Below are positions 43,805 through 52,053 of a stretch of DNA of 64,000 bases, piece after piece. Made by a program: the position numbers and the translations under genes. A model generated the notes under the pieces. The model was not told the origin of the DNA. It did no database searches and saw only the letters and a list, made by a program, of their open reading frames with translations. The stretch comes from Falsiroseomonas sp051859025 (GTDB taxonomy: Bacteria > Pseudomonadota > Alphaproteobacteria > Acetobacterales > Acetobacteraceae): NCBI RefSeq assembly GCF_051859025.1, contig NZ_JBHYGL010000002.1:62001-126000 (forward strand), in the 5' to 3' direction. Positions within the stretch are counted from its first letter, which is position 1, and each line of letters starts with the position of its first letter.

Positions 43805-44043
43805 CCCTCTTCCTTCATCTGCTCATCCGTCAGGGGCGCGAAGATGGCAGGGTCATACACGAAGTTCTCCCAGCCCGGGAGCTTCCGGAGATCACCGGCC
43901 TCCCGCAGCACCTTCGGCGCCACCGCGGTGATGCGCGCCACCGGCACGCCGTTGCGGGCGACGATCACGTCCTGCCCTGCCTCCACCTCCGCCAGGATCT
44001 GGGAGAGGTGCGTCTTCGCCTCATAGACGTTCACGGTCCGCAT
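43795..44043 (-). CDS. Phd/YefM-type antitoxin
   Basis: An 82-residue antitoxin. The N-terminal DNA-binding fold MRTVNVYEAKTHLSQILAEV and VIVARNGVPVARI is the Phd/YefM signature. The C-terminal part, with DEQMKEEGWD, is the toxin-neutralising tail. It precedes and overlaps the PIN toxin, the standard antitoxin-first order. It should repress its own promoter, where TTGACCA/TGGTCAA repeats occur. Confidence 0.88.
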   Translation of the reverse strand: MRTVNVYEAKTHLSQILAEVEAGQDVIVARNGVPVARITAVAPKVLREAGDLRKLPGWENFVYDPAIFAPLTDEQMKEEGWD

Positions 44044-44061
44044 GGCGGTCCCTCGTCCGGG

Positions 44062-44114
44062 TTGACCAGGCGCTTGACTAACCCGCCGCTCGTCGCTTGG
44101 TCAAGGCTTGACCA
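44062..44114. promoter_or_regulatory. TTGACCA repeats upstream of the toxin-antitoxin operon
   Basis: TTGACCA at 44062-44068, TGGTCAA at 44098-44104 and TTGACCA at 44108-44114 form alternating inverted and direct repeats, with a near match (TTGACTA) between. The first is 18 bp upstream of the antitoxin start. The arrangement suits an autorepressor operator. The last copy lies in the end of the Nudix gene. Confidence 0.4.
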
Positions 44115-44658
44115 ACCCCTTCACCAGCAGCAGTCCCCAGGCGGCGACGGTGATCGCGTCCCGGACCTCGCCATCGCGCAGCATGCGGTCGAATTCGGCG
44201 CGGGGGATGCGGCGGGTGATGAGGTCCTGCTCCTCCGTCTCCAGCGCTGCCTCCCCCCGGGTCAGGCCGGTGGCCAGCACGATGTGGGCGCCCTGGTTCA
44301 TCGTGCCCGGCGCCTCATACAGCTTGCCGATGGGAAGCAGGTGGGCGGCGACCAGGCCGGTTTCCTCCCGCAATTCATGCGCCGCCACCATCAGCGGGTC
44401 CGTGCCCCGCGGCCCCCACATGCCCATGGGAAATTCCCAGAGCCGTTCGCCCACGGGGTAGCGGTATTGCTGCACCAGCTCCACCGCGCCGTCGTCATGG
44501 ACCGGCACCACCAGGGTGAAGTCGTCCTTCTCCACCACGCCATAGAGGCCGGGGGAGCCGTCCCGCCGGCGGATCGCATCCTCCCGCACCCGCATCCAGC
44601 GATTCTCGTAGGCGATGCGGGTGGAGGTCGCGACGATGTCAGGGGTCTGGTCGGTCAT
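44101..44658 (-). CDS. Nudix hydrolase, ADP-ribose pyrophosphatase-like
   Basis: A 185-residue Nudix-fold protein. The strand GLYGVVEKDDFTLVVPVHDDGAVELVQQYR and the following VGERLWEFPMG are typical of ADP-sugar pyrophosphatases. The Nudix box is partly degenerate: GTDPLMVAAHELREETGL keeps the metal-binding ELREETG core, but the usual upstream Glu is Thr and the Arg before Glu is His. Start at MTDQTPDIV, downstream of the divergent-looking EamA overlap. Substrate unproven. Confidence 0.82.
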   Translation of the reverse strand: MTDQTPDIVATSTRIAYENRWMRVREDAIRRRDGSPGLYGVVEKDDFTLVVPVHDDGAVELVQQYRYPVGERLWEFPMGMWGPRGTDPLMVAAHELREETGLVAAHLLPIGKLYEAPGTMNQGAHIVLATGLTRGEAALETEEQDLITRRIPRAEFDRMLRDGEVRDAITVAAWGLLLVKGLVKP

Positions 44659-44677
44659 GCCATTCGGTCCTTCCGCG

Positions 44678-45553
44678 TCAGCCACGCGACCGCGCATGCA
44701 ACAGCAGGGCCAGTCCGGACAGCGTCAGCACGCCGCCGATGATGTCGCTGACGAACAGCCGTTCCCCCAGCAGGGCCCAGCCGAACACCGCGGCCACGGG
44801 CGGCGCGAGCAATTGCAGGGCGGAGGCGGTGGAGGTCGGCACCCGCTTCAGCATGATGAAATAGAGCGCATAGGCGCCGATGCCGACGACCAGCATGGAC
44901 CAGAGCAGCGCCGCCAGCGTGCCGGCCCGCGGCATCCCCGGCGGCCCGCCTTCCAGCATGACCGCGAGGCTGAGGCACAGCAGGGCGGAGACGGTGGTCT
45001 GGCCCAGGCTCGCCGCCCACATGTCCACCCGCCCCTTGGCCGGGGCGAAGATCAGCAGCCCCACGGCCTGGCCGGCCGCGGCGGCGATGGCCAGGGCGAT
45101 GCCCGCGGCCTCCGCCCCATCCAGCCCATCCAGCGCCCGCAGCAGCCCCAGCAGCGCCACGCCCGCCCAGCCGAGGGCCAGGCCCAGCCAGGCCAGGCGG
45201 GGCAGGGGGCGCCGCAGGACCAGGCTCTCCCCCGCCGCCACCAGCAGGGGCGTGGTGGCGCAGATCAGGGCCACCAGCCCGGTCGGGATGCGTGCCATGG
45301 CCAGCCAGGCGCAGGCGAGGTAGCCGCCCATGCCGAACAGGCCGAGCGCCGCGATCCGCACCGCATCGGCGGCCGAGGGGATCCGCCCGCGCATTGCCAC
45401 CGCGATCGCCAGCAGGATCGGCGCCGTCAGCGCGAAGCGGATGCCGAGCGCCCAGAGCGGCGGCCATTCCCGCACCACCACCCCGGCCACGGTGAAGGCT
45501 GAGGCCCATATCGCGACGAAGCTGCCGCCGATCAGCCAGCCGCCGCGTCCCAC
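44678..45553 (-). CDS. EamA/DMT family transporter
   Basis: A 291-residue inner-membrane protein with ten hydrophobic helices in two EamA repeats, the typical drug/metabolite exporter layout. Landmarks are IWASAFTVAGVVVREWPPLWALGIRF at the start of repeat one, and LQLLAPPVAAVFGWALLGERL near the end of repeat two. GTG start at 45553, four bases before the folD stop. Substrate unknown; amino acid or metabolite efflux is usual. Confidence 0.88.
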   Translation of the reverse strand: MGRGGWLIGGSFVAIWASAFTVAGVVVREWPPLWALGIRFALTAPILLAIAVAMRGRIPSAADAVRIAALGLFGMGGYLACAWLAMARIPTGLVALICATTPLLVAAGESLVLRRPLPRLAWLGLALGWAGVALLGLLRALDGLDGAEAAGIALAIAAAAGQAVGLLIFAPAKGRVDMWAASLGQTTVSALLCLSLAVMLEGGPPGMPRAGTLAALLWSMLVVGIGAYALYFIMLKRVPTSTASALQLLAPPVAAVFGWALLGERLFVSDIIGGVLTLSGLALLLHARSRG

Positions 45554-45557
45554 GCTG

Positions 45558-46400
45558 TCATCCCCTTCGGGCGATCGCCGCGTCCAGCGTGTTCTCCAGC
45601 AGGCAGGCGATGGTCATGGGGCCGACGCCGCCGGGCACGGGGCTGATCGCCTCCGCCCGCGAAGCGGCTTCCGCGTAGGCGACGTCGCCGACCAGCCGGC
45701 CATCCGCCAGGCGGTTGATGCCGACATCGATGACGGTGGCGCCTTCCGCGATCCAGTCGCCGCGCACCATCTCCGCCCGCCCGACCGCGGCCACCAGGAT
45801 TTCCGCCCGCCGGCATTCCGCCGGCAGGTCGCGGGTGCGCGAATGGACGATGGTCACGGTGCAATCGGCGGCAAGAAGGAGTTGGGCCATCGGCCGGCCG
45901 ACGATGTTGGACCGGCCCAGCACCACCGCCCGCGCCCCCGGCAGGACGGCGCCCGAGGCCGCCAGCAGGTGCATCACGCCCTTCGGCGTGCAGGGCACCA
46001 GCCCCGCCTGGCCAGACGCCAGCCGCCCGGCATTGAGGGGATGGAACCCGTCCGCGTCCTTCTCCGGCGCGACGGCGGAAATCACCACCTCCGCCCGGAT
46101 CTGCGGCGGCAGGGGCAGCTGCACCAGGATGCCGTCCACGGCCGGGTCCGCGTTGAGCTGCGCGACCACCGCCAGCAACTCGGCCTCCGTCGTTTCCGCC
46201 GGCAGGGCGATGGTGGCGCTGTCGAAGCCCACCTCCTTCGCCGCCTTGTCCTTGTTGCGCACATAGACGCCCGATGCCGGGTCATCCCCCACCCGCACCA
46301 CCCGCAGCCCGGGACGGTAGCCGAGGCCGGCCACCCGGGCCGCGATGCGCTGGCGGAGTCCGGCGGCAACCGCCTTGCCGTCGATGATGCGGGCCGTCAT
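45558..46400 (-). CDS. folD: Bifunctional methylenetetrahydrofolate dehydrogenase / cyclohydrolase
   Basis: A 280-residue cytosolic enzyme interconverting 5,10-methylene-THF and 10-formyl-THF with NADP. The catalytic Tyr-Lys pair is in GVYVRNKDKAAKEVGF. PVDGILVQLPLPPQI, KDADGFHPLNAGRL, the nucleotide site VVLGRSNIVGRPMAQLL and PVPGGVGPMTIACLLENT are diagnostic. The start overlaps the DUF167 stop by ATGA. Confidence 0.96.
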   Translation of the reverse strand: MTARIIDGKAVAAGLRQRIAARVAGLGYRPGLRVVRVGDDPASGVYVRNKDKAAKEVGFDSATIALPAETTEAELLAVVAQLNADPAVDGILVQLPLPPQIRAEVVISAVAPEKDADGFHPLNAGRLASGQAGLVPCTPKGVMHLLAASGAVLPGARAVVLGRSNIVGRPMAQLLLAADCTVTIVHSRTRDLPAECRRAEILVAAVGRAEMVRGDWIAEGATVIDVGINRLADGRLVGDVAYAEAASRAEAISPVPGGVGPMTIACLLENTLDAAIARRG

Positions 46401-46699
46401 GCGATGAGCTTTTCCAGTTTCGGGACCAGTTCCGCCGGGTCGCCGGCGATGCGGAACACCTTCTGGCGCGACCCGCCCCCTTGCAGCAAGCCCACCGCGG
46501 AGGGCGCAACGCCGAGCGCCCGGGCCAGGGCCTGGCCGATGGCGCGATTGGCGCGGCCATCTTCCGCCACCTCCGCCACCGCCACGCGGATGGCGGCGCC
46601 GTCCGGCGAAAGCCCGCCCACCGCGGGCCGCTTCGCCCGCGGCTGCGCCTTCACCGCCAGATCCACGCCATCGACGCGGAGGCGCCATGGCGGGGTCAC
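46397..46699 (-). CDS. DUF167 family protein (YggU-like)
   Basis: A 100-residue protein of the DUF167/YggU family. Signature elements are LAVKAQPRAKRPAVGG, AIRVAVAEVAEDGRANRAIGQALA and VGLLQGGGSRQKVFRIAGDP. Function is not established. It lies between YggT and folD in one minus-strand operon; the yggT-yggU order is widely conserved. Confidence 0.9.
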   Translation of the reverse strand: MTPPWRLRVDGVDLAVKAQPRAKRPAVGGLSPDGAAIRVAVAEVAEDGRANRAIGQALARALGVAPSAVGLLQGGGSRQKVFRIAGDPAELVPKLEKLIA

Positions 46700-46700
46700 G

Positions 46701-47015
46701 TCAGAAGTAGAGGCCGCCCCGCAGCAGGTAGCCCTGGATGGCGCCCAGCGCGATCTGCGCCGCGGTGATCAGCAGCAGGACGACCAGCGGCGACAGGTCG
46801 ATCCCGCCGAGATTGGGCAGCTTGCCCCGTACCGGCCGCAGCGCCGGTTCCGTCACCCGGTAGAGGAAATCCGCGATCGTCCACACGATCCGGTTCCGGC
46901 CATCGAGGACATTGAAGGCGAGCAGCGTCTGCACGATGGCCGCCAGGATGACGGCCCACCAGAACAGGTCGAGCGCCGCCCCGAGAAGGAAGAACACGGC
47001 ATCGAGCAGCATCAT
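46701..47015 (-). CDS. YggT family membrane protein
   Basis: A 104-residue inner-membrane protein with two hydrophobic regions flanking the loop DGRNRIVWTIADFLYRVTEPALRPVR, the YggT hallmark (TEPxLxPxR). Family members are linked to cell division or osmotic shock in some bacteria; role here unproven. First gene of the YggT-DUF167-folD operon, one base before the DUF167 start. Confidence 0.92.
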   Translation of the reverse strand: MMLLDAVFFLLGAALDLFWWAVILAAIVQTLLAFNVLDGRNRIVWTIADFLYRVTEPALRPVRGKLPNLGGIDLSPLVVLLLITAAQIALGAIQGYLLRGGLYF

Positions 47016-47128
47016 CGCACCCCTGGTGTTGCGGCCGGAACCTAGTGGTGCAGAGGTTACGGAACAAGGCGCAAGACCCCCGCTTGACACCTGCCCATCG
47101 CCCGACGATAAACCGCGCCCTGCGGTGC

Positions 47129-47204
47129 GGGGGTGTAGCTCAGTTGGTAGAGCGCGTCGTTCGCAATGACGAGGTCAGCGGTTCGATCCCGCTCACCTCC
47201 ACCA
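47129..47204 (+). tRNA. tRNA-Ala (anticodon CGC)
   Basis: A 76-nt gene including an encoded CCA. The cloverleaf folds fully: acceptor GGGGGTG / CACCTCC with the G3-U70 pair that marks alanine tRNAs, D-arm GCTC/GAGC, anticodon loop TTCGCAA (CGC at 34-36), and T-arm AGCGG-TTCGATC-CCGCT. Reads GCG codons. An integrase gene starts 66 bp downstream, so its 3' end is the likely chromosomal attachment site of the island. Confidence 0.95.
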
Positions 47205-47270
47205 CCGCTGTATATTCCCCAATGGCTTAGCGCATGCCGGCGGTGACCCCTGCTACACAGGGCTCACCAC

Positions 47271-49034
47271 ATGGCATCACTGTGTCCGAGCTATATCCAG
47301 GTCCGTGATGGACGATACTACTTCCGCCTGCGCGTGCCCCAGAGCCTGGTCCAAGGCCTCGGCCGTCGTGAGCTGGTCCGCACCCTCGGCACTTCGGACG
47401 GCATCAAGGCGCGCGCAGTCGCGTCCCGCATCGCTCTCCGTCTCCCACAGATTTGGCAACTGTTGAGCCGAAATCGTGCCCGGTCAGCCGAGGAGCTGAA
47501 GGCGCTGGCCGTCAGGTGGCTCGAGGAAGAGATCGCGCGCGAGTGGGCGCGTCTTGACGCTGGTGGCTTCAGCGTTGGCCTCGGGGACGGCGCGCTGTCG
47601 GTGAGCGATGCAAGGGACGAGCACCGCCGTCTTTTCGGCCGCGACGCCGAGTTGGCCCTGGAGGCCGCCCAGGAGGAATATCGGCGCCACGACTTCAGCC
47701 GCATGACGGAGGCGGCCGAGCGGCTCGTCGTCCAGGACGGCGCGGCCACGCCGCTGAAGTCGCGCGAGGTCGCCATCGTGGCGAAGGCGGTGATGGAAGC
47801 CTTTGGGCAGCTCCAGGAAAGCAAGATCGCCTGGACCGACGGCGAGGTGGATCGCCTCCCGCCCATGCTGGTCGAAGGCCGCGACAACCCCGACGTCGCG
47901 CCGACGGTTCTCCCCGCAGTCGGCGTCGATGCACCGCAGGTGGGCGCGCCAAAGTCATCCGCGCCTGGCCGCACAGTGCAGAACGCCATCGACGACTACC
48001 TCGCTCACCAGCGGCAGGCGGGTATGAAGGAGAAGCAGGTCACCGACGCTGAAGGGGACTTGAGGGTCCTCGTCGAAGCGTTCGGCGCCGACAAACTCAT
48101 CGCCGAGATCGGAACCGCCGAGTCCGGCATGATCTGGTCCGCCCTGGTGTCATTACCGCCCCACCACCGGCGTTACCCCGAACTCGCCGATCTTGACCTC
48201 TTCGAGAAGGCGCTGAAGGCGAAGGAGCTCAAGCTGGAGCCCCTGCACCCCGGCAGCATCAAGTCGTATCTCGGCTCCCTGAAGAATCTCTTCGAGCATG
48301 AGCGGATGGCCGGCCATGTGACGGCCAATCCGTTCGCGGAGAAGACCGTCATCAAGACCGTCCGGCGGAAGAAGCTGGAGAAGCCGTTCCGCAGCGACGA
48401 ACTCGAAACGCTGTTCCGTGACACCGTCTTCGCCGGGGCCAAGAGCGCGGAGCGACCCTATGACCCTGGGGCGTTCCTGGTGAATGACTGGCGCTTCTGG
48501 GCGCCGGTGATCGCGCTCATGACCGGCGCCCGCATCGGCGAGATCGCCCAGTTGCGCCCCTGCGATGTGCATGAACGTGAGGGGATCCTCGTCCTCGATT
48601 TCAACGAGGAACAGGGGAAGTCCCTGAAGACCGACAGCTCGAAGCGGCTGGTGCCTGTCCACTCACGGCTGGTCGCGCTTGGCCTTGGCGAGCTGGCGCG
48701 AGAGCGATCGGCCCACCCACTGCTCCTGCCGGACGTGCCGAAGCCCGTCGCCGGCGATCATGGCGCCGGCCTCAGCAAGTGGATGAGCGAGCGCTACCTG
48801 CCGCGGCTGAACCTGAAGACGCGGCCTGGCCTTGGCTTCCACAGCTTCCGCCATAGCCTGAAGACGCTGCTCCGTTCGGCGAGTGTGACCGACAGCATCT
48901 CGAACCATATCCTCGGCCACGGCGCCCGCAGCGTCGATGAGCGGTATGGATCAGTTGAACTGAAGGCGGCGCGGGATGCCATTGAGAAGATCACGCTCCC
49001 GCAAGCGGTGATGGACCTGCGGCCGCGCTTCTGA
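47271..49034 (+). CDS. Tyrosine recombinase/integrase of the island
   Basis: A 587-residue site-specific integrase. The N-terminus (YIQVRDGRYYFRLRVPQSLV...LVRTLGT) matches DUF6538-type integrases. A SAM-like core-binding domain covers about residues 230-360 (TVQNAIDDYLAHQRQ). The catalytic domain has Arg in MTGARIGEIAQL, HSFRHSLKTLL (His-x-x-Arg), the His of HILGHGARSVDE and the nucleophile in RYGSVEL. Its position beside a tRNA gene marks it as the element's integrase. Confidence 0.93.
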   Translation: MASLCPSYIQVRDGRYYFRLRVPQSLVQGLGRRELVRTLGTSDGIKARAVASRIALRLPQIWQLLSRNRARSAEELKALAVRWLEEEIAREWARLDAGGFSVGLGDGALSVSDARDEHRRLFGRDAELALEAAQEEYRRHDFSRMTEAAERLVVQDGAATPLKSREVAIVAKAVMEAFGQLQESKIAWTDGEVDRLPPMLVEGRDNPDVAPTVLPAVGVDAPQVGAPKSSAPGRTVQNAIDDYLAHQRQAGMKEKQVTDAEGDLRVLVEAFGADKLIAEIGTAESGMIWSALVSLPPHHRRYPELADLDLFEKALKAKELKLEPLHPGSIKSYLGSLKNLFEHERMAGHVTANPFAEKTVIKTVRRKKLEKPFRSDELETLFRDTVFAGAKSAERPYDPGAFLVNDWRFWAPVIALMTGARIGEIAQLRPCDVHEREGILVLDFNEEQGKSLKTDSSKRLVPVHSRLVALGLGELARERSAHPLLLPDVPKPVAGDHGAGLSKWMSERYLPRLNLKTRPGLGFHSFRHSLKTLLRSASVTDSISNHILGHGARSVDERYGSVELKAARDAIEKITLPQAVMDLRPRF

Positions 49035-49274
49035 CGCACTGCACTCTCGGGAAATCCTACGCCCTCTCCAAGGGTGCATCAGCTCTCGTTCAGGACATGG
49101 CGGCATCAGGTTCAGACGCCAAGACGCATGATAGGACTTCGATAGTTCAGCGCTGAGTAAAGAGAAGTTCGCAAATCGGAGATAGCGCTCTGGCTTGGGG
49201 CCGGTTATGCTGCGCTCGCTATAGTCTCTTCATCCCCCGATCATCGGGGTCAACGATGAAGGAACACCCCGACC

Positions 49275-49610
49275 ATGCTGAACGACACCGCCTCACCCCA
49301 AGAAGCACAGCACGACGGCATGGACATCCGTGGCCGCGCAGAGGACGGCATGCGCGTTTTTGCCGTGCTTCGGCCCGTAGGGCGCCAGATACTTGGGGCA
49401 TCAGCAGACCATCGAGGTGAGCGGGATGACGAGCGTCTACGCGCCATCCCCTATCGCTGCAGTGCGACGACACTCGACTCGATACAGACCGCCGCGCGGC
49501 AGCGTGGGATGACGCCATCCCAATTGATTACTCGGGCTTTGCTGGAGTTCGGCATCCCCGTGATGGTCAACGACATTGACGGAGTAAAGAGCGGCGGAGA
49601 ACTGCGATGA
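49275..49610 (+). CDS. Small ribbon-helix-helix-like protein
   Basis: A 111-residue protein. The C-terminal half (IPYRCSATTLDSIQTAARQRGMTPSQLITRALLEFG) has the strand-helix-helix pattern of RHH DNA-binding proteins. The N-terminal part is unrecognised. Its stop overlaps the next start (ATGA), so the two form an operon just inside the island. A control role for the element is inferred. Confidence 0.6.
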   Translation: MLNDTASPQEAQHDGMDIRGRAEDGMRVFAVLRPVGRQILGASADHRGERDDERLRAIPYRCSATTLDSIQTAARQRGMTPSQLITRALLEFGIPVMVNDIDGVKSGGELR

Positions 49611-49981
49611 TGCCGATAGCAAGCGACCTGGCAGTTCCAATGCCTGCCTGGAATACCGAGCTGGTGACGGTCTACATGCCGCACCACCGTCCGGTGCAGG
49701 CAGGCGCATTCAGGCGCGAGATCGTCCGCCGTATCGCTGACGCGGGGCTGGCCGTGTCAGCGGTTGCTGATGCTGCTGGGGTTCCTGCTACGCTTCTGGA
49801 CGGTCGCGACGCCAGGCGTATCCCGCTGGGGTGGGTGGCAGCGATCGCGACGGCGACCAGGTCTGATGCGCGATCACTGAAGCGGCTCTGGGCGGAGGAG
49901 TATGAGCCTGGTCTGGCGGCGCGCCTTGTGCCCCAGGAGGCGAACGGTATTTGGTTCGAGGCCGTGGGCCCCTGCAGGTAA
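49607..49981 (+). CDS. Small helix-turn-helix-like protein
   Basis: A 124-residue protein. Residues about 35-75 (REIVRRIADAGLAVSAVADAAGVPATLLDG) have an XRE-like HTH pattern (helix, turn at AGVP, helix). The rest is unrecognised. Coupled to the RHH-like gene ahead by ATGA. Possibly an excision or copy-control regulator of the island; no closer assignment is possible. Confidence 0.55.
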   Translation: MMPIASDLAVPMPAWNTELVTVYMPHHRPVQAGAFRREIVRRIADAGLAVSAVADAAGVPATLLDGRDARRIPLGWVAAIATATRSDARSLKRLWAEEYEPGLAARLVPQEANGIWFEAVGPCR

Positions 49982-50039
49982 GTGTCGATGCAGCCCTGCT
50001 CGCCATCGGAAGGGGCCAGGCCTCGCCATGGCGCTGAGC

Positions 50040-50427
50040 CAGTGTCCGACTGTCCCGGATCGCCGCGGCAGCCGTTTCCAGCCGTAGCCGGTTCGGCGAG
50101 CACACATGCTGCAGACCGACGAAGCCATGTTGCGCTTCCTCGGCGCCTTTTTGAAGGGATCTGCGACCGTCGCCATGGGGCGCGAACCTCATCAAGCCAA
50201 TGGGCCACGACGCGAAACCACAGCCTCGCTCGTGCTCGACTCGATCCAGAAGATCTTGCTGGCCCGCCTGCACATCTTGGCCGAACCGCGCGCGCTTTCG
50301 GCCAAAGACGTCTAGCGTCGGCGCGACACCAAACTGTCCAGCCTGGTCGCCTAGAGGAGAACGCCTGGAGGGGCGCGGTGCCGGCTCCAGGCCCGGCGAT
50401 GCAGGTGATCCGGCACCCGATCGGTTA
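50040..50427 (+). pseudogene. Degenerate parA copy
   Basis: Translated pieces of this stretch line up in order with the intact ParA that follows. LSRIAAAA matches LSRIIAAT. RRETTASLVLDSIQKILLA...LHILAE matches RREIPAWVVLNATKTISQV...QHILAE. TKLSSLVA matches TKLSNLVA, and GAVPAPGPAMQVIRHP matches GALPARGPAVREIRHL. Stop codons and frameshifts interrupt it, and the Walker A region is lost. It is a decayed tandem copy. Confidence 0.7.
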
Positions 50428-50558
50428 GTTTGTGGAGCAGGGCATGCTGCAGGCGAGTGCTGATATCTGATGCGGCCGCTCAACCCGATGCCGACACTCA
50501 CGCATACAGACGCCAACCAAGGTGTCAAAGCCCAGACAGACGCAGACAAGGGACCGCT

Positions 50559-51215
50559 ATGACCGTGATCAGCATTGCCAGCACCAAGGGAGGCGTGGGC
50601 AAGACCACGCTGTCACGGATCATCGCGGCCACCCTCGCGGAGGAACGCGCCGACTTCGCGGTGATCGACGCCGACCCGAATGACGCGCTCGGCCGCTGGA
50701 AGGCCAAGTTCTACGAAGGGGCACCCTTCGACCTGGTCTCCGAGCCCAACCACGACCGGCTTGCCCACCTCATCGAGCGGCTTTCGCGCGAGCGCGAGAT
50801 CGTCCTGGTGGACACCGCCGGCTTCGACAACCCGGCGGCCAACATCGCCCTGACCTTCTCGGACGCGGTGCTGATCCCGATCATGGCGGACGAGGCTGAC
50901 ATGGAAGGGGCGAAGCAGACTTGGCTGCGGTGCCGTGCCATTGCGCTCGGTGTGCGGCGGGAAATCCCCGCCTGGGTGGTGCTGAATGCGACCAAGACGA
51001 TCTCGCAGGTCCATCAGCATATCCTGGCCGAACTGGGGCGGCTGTCGGCCAGCTGCGGACTGCGCTGGCTCGAAACCAAGCTGTCCAACCTGGTCGCCTA
51101 TAGCGAGATCTCCTGGTCTGGGGCGCTTCCCGCTCGTGGACCCGCCGTGCGGGAAATCCGCCACTTGGTCGAAGAGCTTCGCGAGAAGGGCATTCTGCCG
51201 CCCGCAGCCACCTGA
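50559..51215 (+). CDS. ParA-family ATPase
   Basis: A 218-residue deviant-Walker P-loop ATPase of the ParA/MinD group, used to partition plasmids and integrative elements. Walker A is STKGGVGKTTLS at residues 7-18 with the signature lysine, and Walker A' / B elements are VIDADPNDALGRW and IVLVDTAGFDNPAA. AAGGGA precedes the ATG. No parB or centromere-like repeat array is adjacent, so it is an orphan within the island, following its own decayed copy. Confidence 0.88.
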   Translation: MTVISIASTKGGVGKTTLSRIIAATLAEERADFAVIDADPNDALGRWKAKFYEGAPFDLVSEPNHDRLAHLIERLSREREIVLVDTAGFDNPAANIALTFSDAVLIPIMADEADMEGAKQTWLRCRAIALGVRREIPAWVVLNATKTISQVHQHILAELGRLSASCGLRWLETKLSNLVAYSEISWSGALPARGPAVREIRHLVEELREKGILPPAAT

Positions 51216-51290
51216 TGCCCACGCATACGCCATCGCCGGCGATCACCCAAACGCCGACGCAGACAACCACGCTGACGAAGGAGCCGCGCG

Positions 51291-51565
51291 ATGACCAGCC
51301 GCTTCAAATCACGCGCCAACACCATGACCCCCGAGGAGATGGTCAGTCTGGTGCTGCAGGTGAACCTGGAAGCCCCGCCTGCCATCTACGTGTGCCGGAA
51401 GCGGGGGCAGGGGAGGGGGCAGGGAGCGCCTTACTCGACCCGACAGCGCTTGGACGGACGGTCATGTGGCGGTTTCAGGCGCAGCTCGAGCGGGCGAGGA
51501 TGGAGGCGGATCAGGCGATGGCGGAGGCGATCGCAGCGGCCAGGGCGGCGGCCCTCTCGTCGTAG
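51291..51565 (+). pseudogene. Small gene with an apparent frameshift
   Basis: A start with a good ribosome binding site (GAAGGAG) opens MTSRFKSRANTMTPEEM, which reads as protein for about 45 codons. At a G-rich run near 51395-51430 (GGGGGCAGGGGAGGGGGC) the protein-like signal moves to the -1 frame, which ends FQAQLERARMEADQAMAEAI and stops at 51565. The intact form would be about 90 residues. Either a frameshift mutation, a sequence error in the G-run, or programmed frameshifting. Confidence 0.5.
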
Positions 51566-52053
51566 GAGCGTCCCCGGGCGCTGGGGTGGTCCGCCGGTAT
51601 GTGCTTCACGCCGTGGCGCCGGCAGGCTGCGGCGGCGTCGCGGCCCAAAGCCACGACGCGCCTGCCCTGCACCTCGTGCATGGTGATGGCGCCGAAGCTG
51701 GCGGCGACCTTGTCGGCGGGGACGCGCTCGGAGCGCTTTGGCGGCAGCAGGTGGAAGGCTTGGGTGAGGTAGACGTCCGCCCGCCGGAGACCGCAGAGGG
51801 CCAATGCCCTGTCCAGCACCTGATTGAAGGGGATAGTCGGTAGGTAGCCGAGGGCCTGGAGCGTGGCCCGGTTCTCCTCGGTGATCGCCGGGGCATCGAG
51901 CCAGTGATAGGCGACGAGCACCGGCCCGGTCGGTGACCGCGAGGTGATCTGAAGGGGGGAGACGTAGTCGCCGTCCATCCCGACGTCAGACAGGGTCGCG
52001 TAGCCAGGCAGGCGGAACGCCCGCCGCAGGCCCACGATCTCTAGGTAGTGCAT
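51511..52053 (-). CDS. Uracil-DNA glycosylase superfamily-like hypothetical protein
   Basis: A 180-residue ORF with a strong ribosome binding site (AGAGGAG nine bases before the ATG). The C-terminal half reads YLTQAFHLLPPKRSERVPA, then VVALGRDAAAACRRHGV, and ADHPSARGRSYDERA. This order (a Leu-Pro loop, a VVALG strand and a His-Pro-Ser loop) is typical of UDG-superfamily folds. The first catalytic loop is not convincing, so activity is uncertain. Its 3' end overlaps antiparallel with the frameshifted small ORF. Confidence 0.6.
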   Translation of the reverse strand: MHYLEIVGLRRAFRLPGYATLSDVGMDGDYVSPLQITSRSPTGPVLVAYHWLDAPAITEENRATLQALGYLPTIPFNQVLDRALALCGLRRADVYLTQAFHLLPPKRSERVPADKVAASFGAITMHEVQGRRVVALGRDAAAACRRHGVKHIPADHPSARGRSYDERAAALAAAIASAIA

